From the NCBI GenBank assembly GCA_025997715.1, contig BNUY01000030.1, forward strand, positions 1 through 23,565: a stretch of 23,565 nt of DNA, in the 5' to 3' direction. Numbering within the stretch: position 1 is the first letter of the stretch; each line of letters opens with the position of its first letter. The position numbers and the translations under genes were made by a program. The stretch is from Spirochaetia bacterium (GTDB taxonomy: Bacteria > Spirochaetota > Spirochaetia > Treponematales > Breznakiellaceae). The notes below the pieces were generated by a model. The model saw nothing but the letters and a program-made list of their open reading frames with translations, was not told where the DNA came from and searched no databases. Shown one piece after another: positions 14,166 through 22,328 of this stretch.

Positions 14166-15617
14166 CTATTCCGCTCGCGCCCCAAAAGTCCGGGGGGACA
14201 ATCCGGTGATCTTTTTGAAAATTTTACTGAAATAATTGGGGTCCTGATAGCCCACCGCGAAGGCAACTTCCTTGATATTCATTCGGGATTCCCGGATAAG
14301 TTTTTCCGCATGGCCTATCCGCAGCTCCGTAACATAGTCGATAAAATTAGTTTTAAGGTGTTCCGAAAAGAGACGGCTTAAATAGGCGGCGGAAACCTGG
14401 GCTGCCCCGGCAGCATTCGGCAGTTGGATACTTTCCGCGTAATGGTCATGGATATATTCGATGGCCTTTACCAGGGGCAGGGGGAAGCTCCCGGAACGGC
14501 GGAGATTTGCCTGGCGCTGAATGTGCTCAAAAGCGGAAGCGGCCCAGGCTTCCCATGCGGCAAGGTCCGGCAGCGCCATGATCTCCTCCGCCGCATTGAA
14601 GGGCGGCAAAACTTCCGGGTGGCCGCTGTAACACCCCGTGCAATCATCCATGAGGAACATGAAGACCGCCGCCATCTTTGCCTTTGCCGCCGGAAAATCA
14701 TGGGAACTAAAAATATCCCTCCAGAGATCGCCGAATAGCTTTGCTGTTTCTTCGGGAGGAGCACCACCGGTTTTCCGGCGAAGCTGAATGATTCGCTGCT
14801 GTTCCCGGTTTTGCGCGCCGCCATCCATACCGCCGTCCCTGTTTCGTTTCCGGTGCAGGTCCGCTAAAGCTTCGCCGCAGGATTGGTATAGCTCACTTCC
14901 ATAATATACGCCGCCGATCCCGTAGGCATATTCCTTTCCGGGAAGGGTTTCCCGGAGTACCTTTTCTACCTGGGCTTCAAGTTCCTCCCGGTCGGTGTCC
15001 CCCAGGATAAGGTAGATCCCCTGGTTCAGGACAAAATCGTACCGGCAATGGTAGCGCAGGGAAAGTTTCTCCATGATCGTATTGCCCCATTCCTCCGCAT
15101 CGCCCCCCAATTCCAGCAGGCAGACTACCCCCTTATCCGAGGGAAAGGCAAACCGCTCTCGGTACTGTTCCCATTCCTCAGGGCTTACCGCCTTCCAAAT
15201 AGTTTTTCGCAAATAGTGCTGTATACCCGCTTCACCCAGAGGCTCCTGTTCCAGGTGCTTCTGCACTTTTTCCAGGGCGGCGAAAAAGGTTTTCTTTGAT
15301 ACCGGCTTTACCAGATAGTCAAACACCCCCAGGGGGATGGCTCTTTGGGCAAGGTCGAACCGCTCGTAGGCGGTGGAGAGAATAAAAACCATGGAAGCAA
15401 ACTTTTTATGGACCTCGGCGATTACCTCAAGTCCGTCCATGCCGGGGATGTTGATGTCCATGAATACCAGATCCGGCGGTGATTCATAGATCAGTTTTAG
15501 TGCGTCATACCCGGTGCGGGCCTTTCCGGCGAGAATAAAACTGCCGGTACTTTTCAGCATAAATTCATAACTGTCCAGGACCGGCTCCTCATCATCCACA
15601 ATCAGAACGCGATACAT
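14166..15617 (-). CDS. YesN-type response regulator (REC plus AraC HTH)
   Basis: This 483-residue two-component regulator has a receiver domain at residues 1-120 with Asp8/Asp9, the phosphoacceptor Asp54 in VFMDINIPGMDG, Thr82 and Lys104 (YLVKP). A middle region of about 250 residues is poorly conserved. The C-terminal AraC-type double HTH spans roughly 390-480 (AAQVSAAYLSRLFSEHLKTNF, then IKEVAFAVGYQDPNYFSKIFKK and GLSPRTF). ATG at 15617 has GGGAG six bases upstream and lies inside the end of the histidine-kinase gene (16-bp overlap). It would be phosphorylated by that kinase and activate sugar-transport promoters. The ChvE-like operon in the same window is the obvious candidate target, by inference. 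Confidence 0.92.
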   Translation of the reverse strand: MYRVLIVDDEEPVLDSYEFMLKSTGSFILAGKARTGYDALKLIYESPPDLVFMDINIPGMDGLEVIAEVHKKFASMVFILSTAYERFDLAQRAIPLGVFDYLVKPVSKKTFFAALEKVQKHLEQEPLGEAGIQHYLRKTIWKAVSPEEWEQYRERFAFPSDKGVVCLLELGGDAEEWGNTIMEKLSLRYHCRYDFVLNQGIYLILGDTDREELEAQVEKVLRETLPGKEYAYGIGGVYYGSELYQSCGEALADLHRKRNRDGGMDGGAQNREQQRIIQLRRKTGGAPPEETAKLFGDLWRDIFSSHDFPAAKAKMAAVFMFLMDDCTGCYSGHPEVLPPFNAAEEIMALPDLAAWEAWAASAFEHIQRQANLRRSGSFPLPLVKAIEYIHDHYAESIQLPNAAGAAQVSAAYLSRLFSEHLKTNFIDYVTELRIGHAEKLIRESRMNIKEVAFAVGYQDPNYFSKIFKKITGLSPRTFGARAE

Positions 15618-17110
15618 GGTGTTCTCCCGGTATCAATACTGATGATGACGGCGGTTCCCGGCAGCGGCGCCCGACCGCTTTGAATGGAGATGACTTCCGG
15701 GTCATCGGGGTAGAAAAAGTAAAGCCGCTGGATAACGTTTTCAAGCCCCATGACCCGGGAGGCGGATGATTCGTCAATGTGCTGGGGATGGAGCAGTTTT
15801 TCTACCGTTTCCCTTTCCATACCCTGGCCGTTATCCCGGACCGAGAGGATGAGCCTCCTCCCCTGCTGCTCCGCCCTGACCATGATGAGCGAACGGTGGG
15901 CGCCGGCATCCTTAAACCCGTGGATGATACAGTTTTCCACCAGGGGCTGCAGAATGGAAACCGGAACTTTGCAGGCGTCAAGAAGGGTCTCGTCGTAGTC
16001 CAGCACTAAATCCAGGTTTTTGGGGAACCGTACTTTTAAAATATAGAAGTAATAGTTGAGCCCCTCAATTTCGTGCCTCAGGGGCACGATGATTTCTTTG
16101 TTGCGGATGATATGCCGGAACAGTTTTGCCATGTACTCCATATATTCGCCGGTTCGGTCGGCCCCCTCCACAATGGCAAGCTGCATCCCCGTATTCAGGG
16201 TGTTGAAAAGAAAGTGGGGATTCATCTGGGCCTGGAGCGCGTATATTTCCATGCGCCGCACCAATCCTTCCATCTTCATGTTCCGCATCCGCTCCCGCAT
16301 ATATTCTCCCTTGATGTTTTCCTGCAAACGGATCTCCTCAATATAATTACGGATTTCATTTTTCATCCGGTTAAAGGCGTCCACCACTTGTTGCGTTTCC
16401 CGCACGCCGTCGGTGGTGATATCTTCAATATCAAAATGCCCCGCCGACAGTTCCGCCGCCATAGCCGAAAGCCGTACCAGGGGGTCCGTAACCCGTCCGA
16501 CGGATATGAGGAGCAGTAACACTGCTAAAATTGAAACAAAGATGATAAAGAGGAGGTTCCAAAACTGCACAGCCCCCGCCCCAAGGATGAACAAGCCGTA
16601 GGAATCGGTCTGATTGCGGAAGCGCTCAATGCTGATTGCTTCAATTTCCGCGTTGATATAGGACAGTAATCCTGCCATTTCGTCGTACATCCGGGTATAG
16701 GCGGCAATGTTTCTGCCCCGTTTTGCCTCCATCGCTTCATCCGCCAGATTCAGGTAGGAATGGATCAGCGCGTAGAGTTCCCGTTCTTTTAACAGCACCC
16801 GGTTTCCGGTAACAGGGGTAACGGAAGGAATCTTCCGCCGCAGGGTTTGTGAGTCAATGAGTATCCGCGAGAGGGCATTGGAAGACCGGGTGGAAAGGTA
16901 ATCCAAGAGCGGCGCCTGATAGGCCGCCAGGTCTTCCTGTATGGATTTGATAAACCGTTCCTGTTCAAAACTATTGTCAAGAATGGTTTGCAGATTTTTT
17001 GCGGAGATCATGGTATAGCCGGTGGAAAGTACCAACAACAAAAAGGCGCCGAATATGCTGAACAGCATTTGTGCCCGAAAGGACCGGAAAATGCGGCGGG
17101 GAATCCTCAT
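15602..17110 (-). CDS. LytS/YesM-type sensor histidine kinase
   Basis: This 502-residue membrane kinase has a first transmembrane helix at about residues 13-35, an extracytoplasmic domain at 36-180 and a second helix at about 183-205. A HAMP linker follows (RVTDPLVRLSAMAAELSAGHFD, 206-228) and a coiled segment. The phosphoacceptor motif AQMNPHFLFNTLN has His299. The ATPase domain has its N box (ILQPLVENCIIHG, Asn393) and G box (RDNGQGM, about 426-431). The His_kinase/HATPase layout is typical of kinases paired with YesN regulators. The start ATG at 17110 overlaps the binding-protein stop by 4 bp, and its 3' end overlaps the regulator. It probably receives the sugar signal from the membrane-anchored binding protein beside it. 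Confidence 0.93.
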   Translation of the reverse strand: MRIPRRIFRSFRAQMLFSIFGAFLLLVLSTGYTMISAKNLQTILDNSFEQERFIKSIQEDLAAYQAPLLDYLSTRSSNALSRILIDSQTLRRKIPSVTPVTGNRVLLKERELYALIHSYLNLADEAMEAKRGRNIAAYTRMYDEMAGLLSYINAEIEAISIERFRNQTDSYGLFILGAGAVQFWNLLFIIFVSILAVLLLLISVGRVTDPLVRLSAMAAELSAGHFDIEDITTDGVRETQQVVDAFNRMKNEIRNYIEEIRLQENIKGEYMRERMRNMKMEGLVRRMEIYALQAQMNPHFLFNTLNTGMQLAIVEGADRTGEYMEYMAKLFRHIIRNKEIIVPLRHEIEGLNYYFYILKVRFPKNLDLVLDYDETLLDACKVPVSILQPLVENCIIHGFKDAGAHRSLIMVRAEQQGRRLILSVRDNGQGMERETVEKLLHPQHIDESSASRVMGLENVIQRLYFFYPDDPEVISIQSGRAPLPGTAVIISIDTGRTPCIAF

Positions 17111-18057
17111 TGCAGGCTCCGCTGATCGATAATCTCGATGCCCGTATCAATGGAGGTGGAGGTATATCCCGTAGTCCGCAGAGCCGCCAAGGATCGTACC
17201 GCCTCGTAGCCAATCCGTTCGGGGTTGGTTACCACACTGCTTGCGATAACCCCTTTCCTGATATTTTCCAGAATCCCCGGATCATCCCCGAACCCGATAA
17301 CCTGGACCCGACCCACGAGGTTCATGTCGATGAGGGTTTGAGCGGCGGCAAGGGTATCGTTGGCATCGGTAAAGATGATGGTATTAATATCCGCCCGGGG
17401 CAGCAGCCGGTAAAGCAGGGCCTCCGCATCCAGGGGATTCAGGTTGGTGCGGAATTCCAGGATGGGCGAGGCAAGCCTATCCGTCAAGGCATCGGCAATG
17501 CCCATTTCCACCAGTTCCCGTTCCCCGTAGATACCCGGCGACTTATCGCTGTACACCAGGGCAAGCCGTATGGGGCCGCCGGTGATTCTCCCCGTTTCGG
17601 CCCCCAGCCTGCGGCCCATATCAAAATTATTAGCGCCGATAAAGGGCCAGGGCTGATCGTTGGGGACATTGTGGTTGATGATGACCACCGGAATCTGGGC
17701 GGCCCCCAGTTTTTCAAGCTGCCGGCGGGCCAGGGCATCCTCCAGGTAGGGACAAACGATAACCCCGTCCACCCTGGTATAGGCGGCCATTTCCAGTTCA
17801 TTCTTCACGGGATCGATGGAATGGATTGAAATTGCCGCGTTTACCTCCGCCGCCGCCCGCTCCGCCCCCCGGATAATCTCCGTAAAAAAAGCGTTCCGGT
17901 TATCCGGCAGGTACAGGGAAAAATGATACTTCAGCGGGCTGTTCCCTTCTGCGGCATGGCGTATGTACAGATTCCTTACCATATAGAAGGAAACGAGAAA
18001 CGCCCCCAGGGAGAGGATACTAAAGACGATGATAATGAGCCGGAAATGGCGCTTCAC
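17107..18057 (-). CDS. Membrane-anchored periplasmic sugar-binding sensor protein
   Basis: This 316-residue RbsB/LacI-fold binding protein starts with an uncleaved-looking membrane helix (LIIIVFSILSLGAFLVSFYMV, about residues 7-27) without a lipobox or signal-peptidase site. It then has YHFSLYLPDNRNAFFTEIIRGAERAA, RVDGVIVCPYLED, IPVVIINHNVP, IFTDANDTLAAAQTL and VIGFGDDPGILENIRKG, the expected lobes and hinge. Its gene overlaps the histidine-kinase gene by 4 bp and precedes it. This matches three-component systems (for example XylFII-LytS) in which an anchored binding protein hands the sugar signal to the kinase rather than to a transporter. The start is GTG at 18057; no Shine-Dalgarno is present and TATACT lies six bases before it, suggesting a leaderless mRNA. 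Confidence 0.85.
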   Translation of the reverse strand: MKRHFRLIIIVFSILSLGAFLVSFYMVRNLYIRHAAEGNSPLKYHFSLYLPDNRNAFFTEIIRGAERAAAEVNAAISIHSIDPVKNELEMAAYTRVDGVIVCPYLEDALARRQLEKLGAAQIPVVIINHNVPNDQPWPFIGANNFDMGRRLGAETGRITGGPIRLALVYSDKSPGIYGERELVEMGIADALTDRLASPILEFRTNLNPLDAEALLYRLLPRADINTIIFTDANDTLAAAQTLIDMNLVGRVQVIGFGDDPGILENIRKGVIASSVVTNPERIGYEAVRSLAALRTTGYTSTSIDTGIEIIDQRSLQ

Positions 18058-18063
18058 GGGTTT

Positions 18064-18069
18064 AGTATA
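18064..18069 (-). promoter_or_regulatory. -10 box of the sensor operon, leaderless arrangement
   Basis: TATACT on the minus strand is followed by exactly six bases and then the GTG start at 18057. Transcription from this box would begin at or next to the start codon. A -35 match is poor. The geometry is the same as at the WYL gene. Confidence 0.45.
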
Positions 18070-18101
18070 CCGATATTCCGGCAGTTTGCCACCGGGATAA
18101 A

Positions 18102-18138
18102 TTGCATAAGTCCGCCGCCTATGGTAGTATAGCCATAG
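18102..18138 (+). promoter_or_regulatory. Promoter and dyad upstream of the 74-aa protein
   Basis: TTGCAT (18102-18107) is 17 bp from TAGTAT (18125-18130). The inverted repeat CTATGG-TAGTATAG-CCATAG (18119-18138) encloses the -10. It would drive the 74-aa protein, the aminotransferase and perhaps the MmeI-like genes; the dyad is an operator candidate. Confidence 0.4.
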
Positions 18139-18161
18139 TAGATACCAAAAAGGAGGCTCCC

Positions 18162-18386
18162 ATGCCGGAACCAGCGAAACGAGACCCTAAGGCCCCACGA
18201 TTTCTTCAAATTTCAATCAAGGACAGTGAAGGCAAAGAATGGTCCACAACCATTGCCCAGCCCAAGGACTTTTCCTCCGGATCAGTCGGCTTTTATGCAT
18301 CCGATAAAGTAACCAACCCGGAAAGCGGTGAGCGGTACCAGTGCGGGCTGACCTTTACCCTCATAGGCTCCAAGCCGGGGAAGTAA
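18162..18386 (+). CDS. Small conserved hypothetical protein, 74 aa
   Basis: This 74-residue soluble protein starts MPEPAKRDPKAPRFLQISIK. The core KDSEGKEWSTTIAQPKDFS is followed by GSVGFYASDKVTNPESGERYQCG and a C-terminal beta-strand-like TFTLIGSKPGK. ATG at 18162 is chosen because AGGAGG lies five bases upstream; an upstream in-frame ATG at 18102 falls in the promoter. It looks like a compact beta-rich fold. I recall close relatives in several Treponema genomes, uncharacterised. Its stop is one base before the aminotransferase ATG, so the two are co-transcribed and probably translationally coupled. The function is unknown. Confidence 0.8.
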   Translation: MPEPAKRDPKAPRFLQISIKDSEGKEWSTTIAQPKDFSSGSVGFYASDKVTNPESGERYQCGLTFTLIGSKPGK

Positions 18387-18387
18387 G

Positions 18388-19563
18388 ATGCCGCACACCA
18401 GCAGCCGTACCGCAGGATTCGGGGAATCGGTTATCAGAAGGATGACCAGGGTTGCCCTGGAGTATGGCGCCATCAACCTCTCCCAGGGCTTCCCGGATTT
18501 CGACCCCCCGGAAGCCTTAACCAAGGCCTTGGCGGAAACCGCAAGCCGGGGACCGCACCAATACGCGGTAACCTGGGGGGCGGCGAATTTCCGCGCCGCC
18601 CTGGCGGAGAAACAATCCCGCTTCATGGGCATCCCCGTTGACCCGGACAGCAACATTGCGGTGACCTGCGGTTCCACGGAGGCCATGATGGCCGCCATGA
18701 TGAGTGTGGTGAACCCCGGTGACGCGGTGGTTGTGTTCTCCCCCTTCTATGAAAACTACGGAGCGGACGCCATCCTTTCCGGAGCGGAGCCCGTCTATGT
18801 CCCCCTGGAGCCGCCGGATTTTTCCTTTGACCGGAAGGTGCTCCGCAGCGCCTTTGAGCGGAGGCCCAAAGCACTAATACTGTGCAACCCCTCAAACCCC
18901 ACAGGAAAGGTGTTTACCAGGGAGGAGCTTGAGTACATCGCCGCCCTGGCCGAAGAGTTTGATACCTGGGTCATCACCGATGAGGTCTATGAACATATCG
19001 TCTATGCCCCGGCGGAACACGTCTATTTTGCATCCCTTCCGGGCATGGCAGAGCGCACGATCAATTGTAGTTCCCTTTCTAAAACCTATTCCATCACCGG
19101 CTGGCGGCTGGGTTACACCATAGCCCCCGGGGAAGTTACCCAGGTGATCCGCAAGGTCCACGATTTTCTGACCGTCGGCGCCGCAGCGCCCCTGCAGGAA
19201 GCGGCGGTACAGGCTTTGCAGTTTCCCCCAAGCTATTACACCCGGCTCCTTGAGTCCTACACCCAAAAGCGCCGCCTGTTCCTGGGCGCATTAGATGACG
19301 CCGGCTTATCCTACACCCGGCCTCAAGGGGCCTATTATGTTCTTGTCGATATCGGCGCATTCGACGGCCGGGACGACACCCGTTTTTGTGAATGGCTTGC
19401 CCGTGAGGTAGGGGTCGCCGCGGTCCCCGGTTCCAGCTTTTTCAGGGAGCCGGTTACGAACCTGATACGCTTTCACTTTGCAAAGAAGGAAGAAACCCTC
19501 ATTGCTGCCGGAGAACGGCTCAAGGATTTAAGCGGTATTTGGCGGGAAAAGGGATACCGGTAA
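18388..19563 (+). CDS. Class I/II PLP-dependent aminotransferase
   Basis: This 391-residue fold-type I aminotransferase starts with the substrate-loop motif INLSQGFPDFDPPEAL. It has CNPSNPTGK at about 166-174, Asp198 and Tyr201 in VITDEVYEHIVYAP, the PLP Schiff-base Lys232 in SSLSKTYSITGWRLGY, and the carboxylate-binding Arg near the C-terminus (NLIRFHFAKKEE). The SQGFPDF motif is typical of the kynurenine/methionine/glutamine-aminotransferase branch, which transfers the amino group from amino acids to 2-oxo acids. The exact substrate cannot be read from sequence. It sits one base after the 74-aa gene and two bases before the MmeI-like gene, and looks like a native housekeeping gene beside which the restriction genes landed. 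Confidence 0.92.
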   Translation: MPHTSSRTAGFGESVIRRMTRVALEYGAINLSQGFPDFDPPEALTKALAETASRGPHQYAVTWGAANFRAALAEKQSRFMGIPVDPDSNIAVTCGSTEAMMAAMMSVVNPGDAVVVFSPFYENYGADAILSGAEPVYVPLEPPDFSFDRKVLRSAFERRPKALILCNPSNPTGKVFTREELEYIAALAEEFDTWVITDEVYEHIVYAPAEHVYFASLPGMAERTINCSSLSKTYSITGWRLGYTIAPGEVTQVIRKVHDFLTVGAAAPLQEAAVQALQFPPSYYTRLLESYTQKRRLFLGALDDAGLSYTRPQGAYYVLVDIGAFDGRDDTRFCEWLAREVGVAAVPGSSFFREPVTNLIRFHFAKKEETLIAAGERLKDLSGIWREKGYR

Positions 19564-19565
19564 AT

Positions 19566-22328
19566 ATGCCCCTGTCATGGAATGAAATAAAGGCCAGGGC
19601 CGCCGCCTTTGTCAACGAATGGAAAACCGCCGCCGGGAGCGAGCGGGAAGAAGCGGAAGCCCAAACCTTTGAAAATGAATTTTTTAATATCTTCGGGGTG
19701 AACCGCCGCCAGGTTGCCGTATTTGAAAAGAAAGTAAAATTGCTTGATGGCAGCGGATACATCGACCTTTTTTGGAAAGGCCATATCCTCATAGAAATGA
19801 AAACCCCCGGCAAGGATATGGCGAAGGCTTATGAACAGGCGAAAAAATATGCCCTGTCCTTAAGCCCCGCCGATATGCCCAAGGGAATTCTTATCTGCGA
19901 TTTTGTCAGCTTCCATTACTACAATCTTCTGGAAGACGGAAAACTCTACCGCTTTAACCTTACCGAATTGGCAGACCACATAGAGCTTTTCGGCGACCTG
20001 GCCGGGTACAAAGAGATAGACCCCTATAAACAATGGGACCCGGTAAACATCGAAGCCGCCGAGACCATGGGGCGGCTCCATGACCGCCTAAAGGAAATCG
20101 GCTACCGGGGCCACCAACTGGAATTGTACCTCGTCCGTTTGCTGTTCTGCCTCTTCGCCGACGACACCGGAATCTTCGAGCCCCCGGATAGCTTTATTAA
20201 ATACATCCTTGTACGCACCGCGGAAGACGGATCGGACCTTGCCCTGCACCTGCAAAAAATATTTGAGGTATTGAACAAACCAAAGAGCAGCCGCTTAAAA
20301 ACCATTGACGAGCAACTGAACGAATTCCCCTACATCAACGGCGGCTTGTTTCAGGAACGCCTTGAAAGCGCCGACTTTGATCGCCCCATGCGTGACACCC
20401 TCATCGACTGCTGCCGCCTTGACTGGAGCAAAATATCCCCCGCCATTTTCGGCGCCATGTTCCAAAGCGTCATGAACGACAATGAACGCCACGACCTTGG
20501 CGCCCATTACACCAGCGAGGAAAACATCCTAAAATTGATACACCCCCTGTTTCTTGACGGTCTGTGGGATGAATTCAACAAAATAATAACCCTGAGTCCC
20601 TCCGCACAGCAAAAGGGGCTGATAGAGTTTCACAACAGAATTGCGAACCTGAAATTCCTTGACCCCGCCTGCGGCTGCGGGAACTTTCTGGTAATCAGCT
20701 ACCGGGAACTGCGCTTATTGGAACTGGAAATCATGGAACGCTTACTGGGAAACAATCAGGTGTTGGATGTATCGACGGAAATAAAAGTAAACGTGGACCA
20801 ATTCTTTGGGCTTGAGATTGAAGAGTTCCCCTCCCAAATAGCGCAGGTTGCCATGTGGCTTACGGACCATCAGATGAACATGAGGTTCCGGAAACGGTTC
20901 GGGCAGTATTTTGCGCGGATTCCGCTGGTGTCCACGGCGTCGATACATTGCGTTAATTCGCTGACCACCGATTGGGAGAGTATTGTGGCGAAAAGTGAGT
21001 TGAGTTATATTTTGGGGAATCCGCCGTTTTTAGGTTATAGCGTAATGAATAAAGATCAAAAATCGGAAGTCGTTAAAGTATTTGATGATATGAAGAATTG
21101 TGGCATCCTTGATTATGTTACTTGCTGGTATAGGAAAGCAGCCATGTACATACAAGGGACCCCAATAGAAGTTGCTTTTGTTTCGACAAATAGTATTTGC
21201 CAAGGTGAACAGATAGCCGCCCTTTGGCCCGAATTGATAAATAAACATGGTATAAAAATCAATTTTGCTCATCATACTTTCAAATGGAGTAATGAAGCCC
21301 GGGGAAAGGCCGCAGTCTTTTGTATTATTATCGGCTTTAGTCTTTCCGATAGAAAAAATAAGAAAATCTATCATTATGCTTCCGTAATATCAGCCCCCGT
21401 AGAAACTGCGGCAAATCAAATAAATGCATACCTTGTTGACGCGCCAATGGTATTCATTGATAAAAGGACTAAACCAATTTGCAAAGTGTCTGAAATGATA
21501 TACGGTAATAAACCCACCGATGGCGGTTATTTCTTTTTTGATGAACAGGAAAAAAATGACCTCATAAAGCAAGACCCGAAACTTGCGGAACTTATACATC
21601 CCTTTTTAGGAGCCTATGAATTCCTTAACAATGTCCCCCGATATTGTTTATGGCTAAAAGGCGTAGCTCCGTCAAAATATAATCATTCTAAAGAAATAAC
21701 CGGGAGAATACAAAACATTAAAGCCTTTAGGAAAGCAAGTACAAAGGGGGCCACCCAAAAATTAGCCGATTACCCAACACTTTTTGGTGAAATTCGGCAG
21801 CCCGACAATGATTACATTTTAGTTCCAAGACATTCATCGGAAAGAAGAAAATATATCCCCTTTGGCTTTGTAAAAAAAGAAGTTATTGTCGGTGATTCAA
21901 ACATGGCTATTCCTGATGCATCCTTATATGAATTTGGTATAATCACCTCCACTATGCACATGGCATGGATGCGGTATGTTTGCGGAAGGCTTAAAAGCGA
22001 CTATCGCTATTCCAATGTCATTGTCTATAATAATTTCCCCTGGCCTCAGTCTACCGATAAACAGAAAAAGGATGTTGAAGCCGCCGCCCAGGAGATATTA
22101 GACGCACGGGCAATTTATCCCGATCAATCCCTTGCAGATTTATACGATACAACCGCTATAGTGCCGGAATTAATGAAGGCCCACCAGAAACTTGATAAAT
22201 TGGTAGAGAAAGCCTATGGGAAGACCTTTGAGGATGATACCGGGAGGGTTGCATATTTGTTTGAGTTGTATCAGAATATGACTAAGGACTTGTTTACGGA
22301 GACAGGAAAGAAACGAGGAAAAGAATGA
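19566..22328 (+). CDS. MmeI-family single-chain restriction-modification enzyme (type IIG/IIL)
   Basis: This 920-residue protein is the same size as MmeI (about 919). The N-terminal nuclease has YIDLFWKGHILIEMK with Asp67, Glu77 and Lys79, the D-x9-ExK form of PD-(D/E)XK found in MmeI. A helical connector follows. The gamma-class N6-adenine methyltransferase has LGAHYTSEENI (311-321), motif I FLDPACGCGNFL (364-375) and motif IV ILGNPPF (482-488). The target-recognition domain and C-terminal helices complete the chain. One polypeptide modifies one strand and cuts downstream of its site. ATG at 19566 is preferred over TTG 19539, which lies inside the aminotransferase. Base composition changes sharply to AT-rich near 21.0 kb, at the start of the recognition half. 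The active-site residues look intact. Confidence 0.92.
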   Translation: MPLSWNEIKARAAAFVNEWKTAAGSEREEAEAQTFENEFFNIFGVNRRQVAVFEKKVKLLDGSGYIDLFWKGHILIEMKTPGKDMAKAYEQAKKYALSLSPADMPKGILICDFVSFHYYNLLEDGKLYRFNLTELADHIELFGDLAGYKEIDPYKQWDPVNIEAAETMGRLHDRLKEIGYRGHQLELYLVRLLFCLFADDTGIFEPPDSFIKYILVRTAEDGSDLALHLQKIFEVLNKPKSSRLKTIDEQLNEFPYINGGLFQERLESADFDRPMRDTLIDCCRLDWSKISPAIFGAMFQSVMNDNERHDLGAHYTSEENILKLIHPLFLDGLWDEFNKIITLSPSAQQKGLIEFHNRIANLKFLDPACGCGNFLVISYRELRLLELEIMERLLGNNQVLDVSTEIKVNVDQFFGLEIEEFPSQIAQVAMWLTDHQMNMRFRKRFGQYFARIPLVSTASIHCVNSLTTDWESIVAKSELSYILGNPPFLGYSVMNKDQKSEVVKVFDDMKNCGILDYVTCWYRKAAMYIQGTPIEVAFVSTNSICQGEQIAALWPELINKHGIKINFAHHTFKWSNEARGKAAVFCIIIGFSLSDRKNKKIYHYASVISAPVETAANQINAYLVDAPMVFIDKRTKPICKVSEMIYGNKPTDGGYFFFDEQEKNDLIKQDPKLAELIHPFLGAYEFLNNVPRYCLWLKGVAPSKYNHSKEITGRIQNIKAFRKASTKGATQKLADYPTLFGEIRQPDNDYILVPRHSSERRKYIPFGFVKKEVIVGDSNMAIPDASLYEFGIITSTMHMAWMRYVCGRLKSDYRYSNVIVYNNFPWPQSTDKQKKDVEAAAQEILDARAIYPDQSLADLYDTTAIVPELMKAHQKLDKLVEKAYGKTFEDDTGRVAYLFELYQNMTKDLFTETGKKRGKE

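Noticed and set aside
14102..14266. N-terminal extension of the 79-aa protein into the response-regulator gene
   Set aside because: The extension overlaps the regulator's HTH coding region and lies upstream of the promoter and the strong ribosome site.
17071..17829. 252-codon plus-strand frame opposite the sensor binding protein
   Set aside because: Antisense to a gene with clear fold motifs and 4-bp coupling to its neighbour; GC-rich third positions open the opposite frame.
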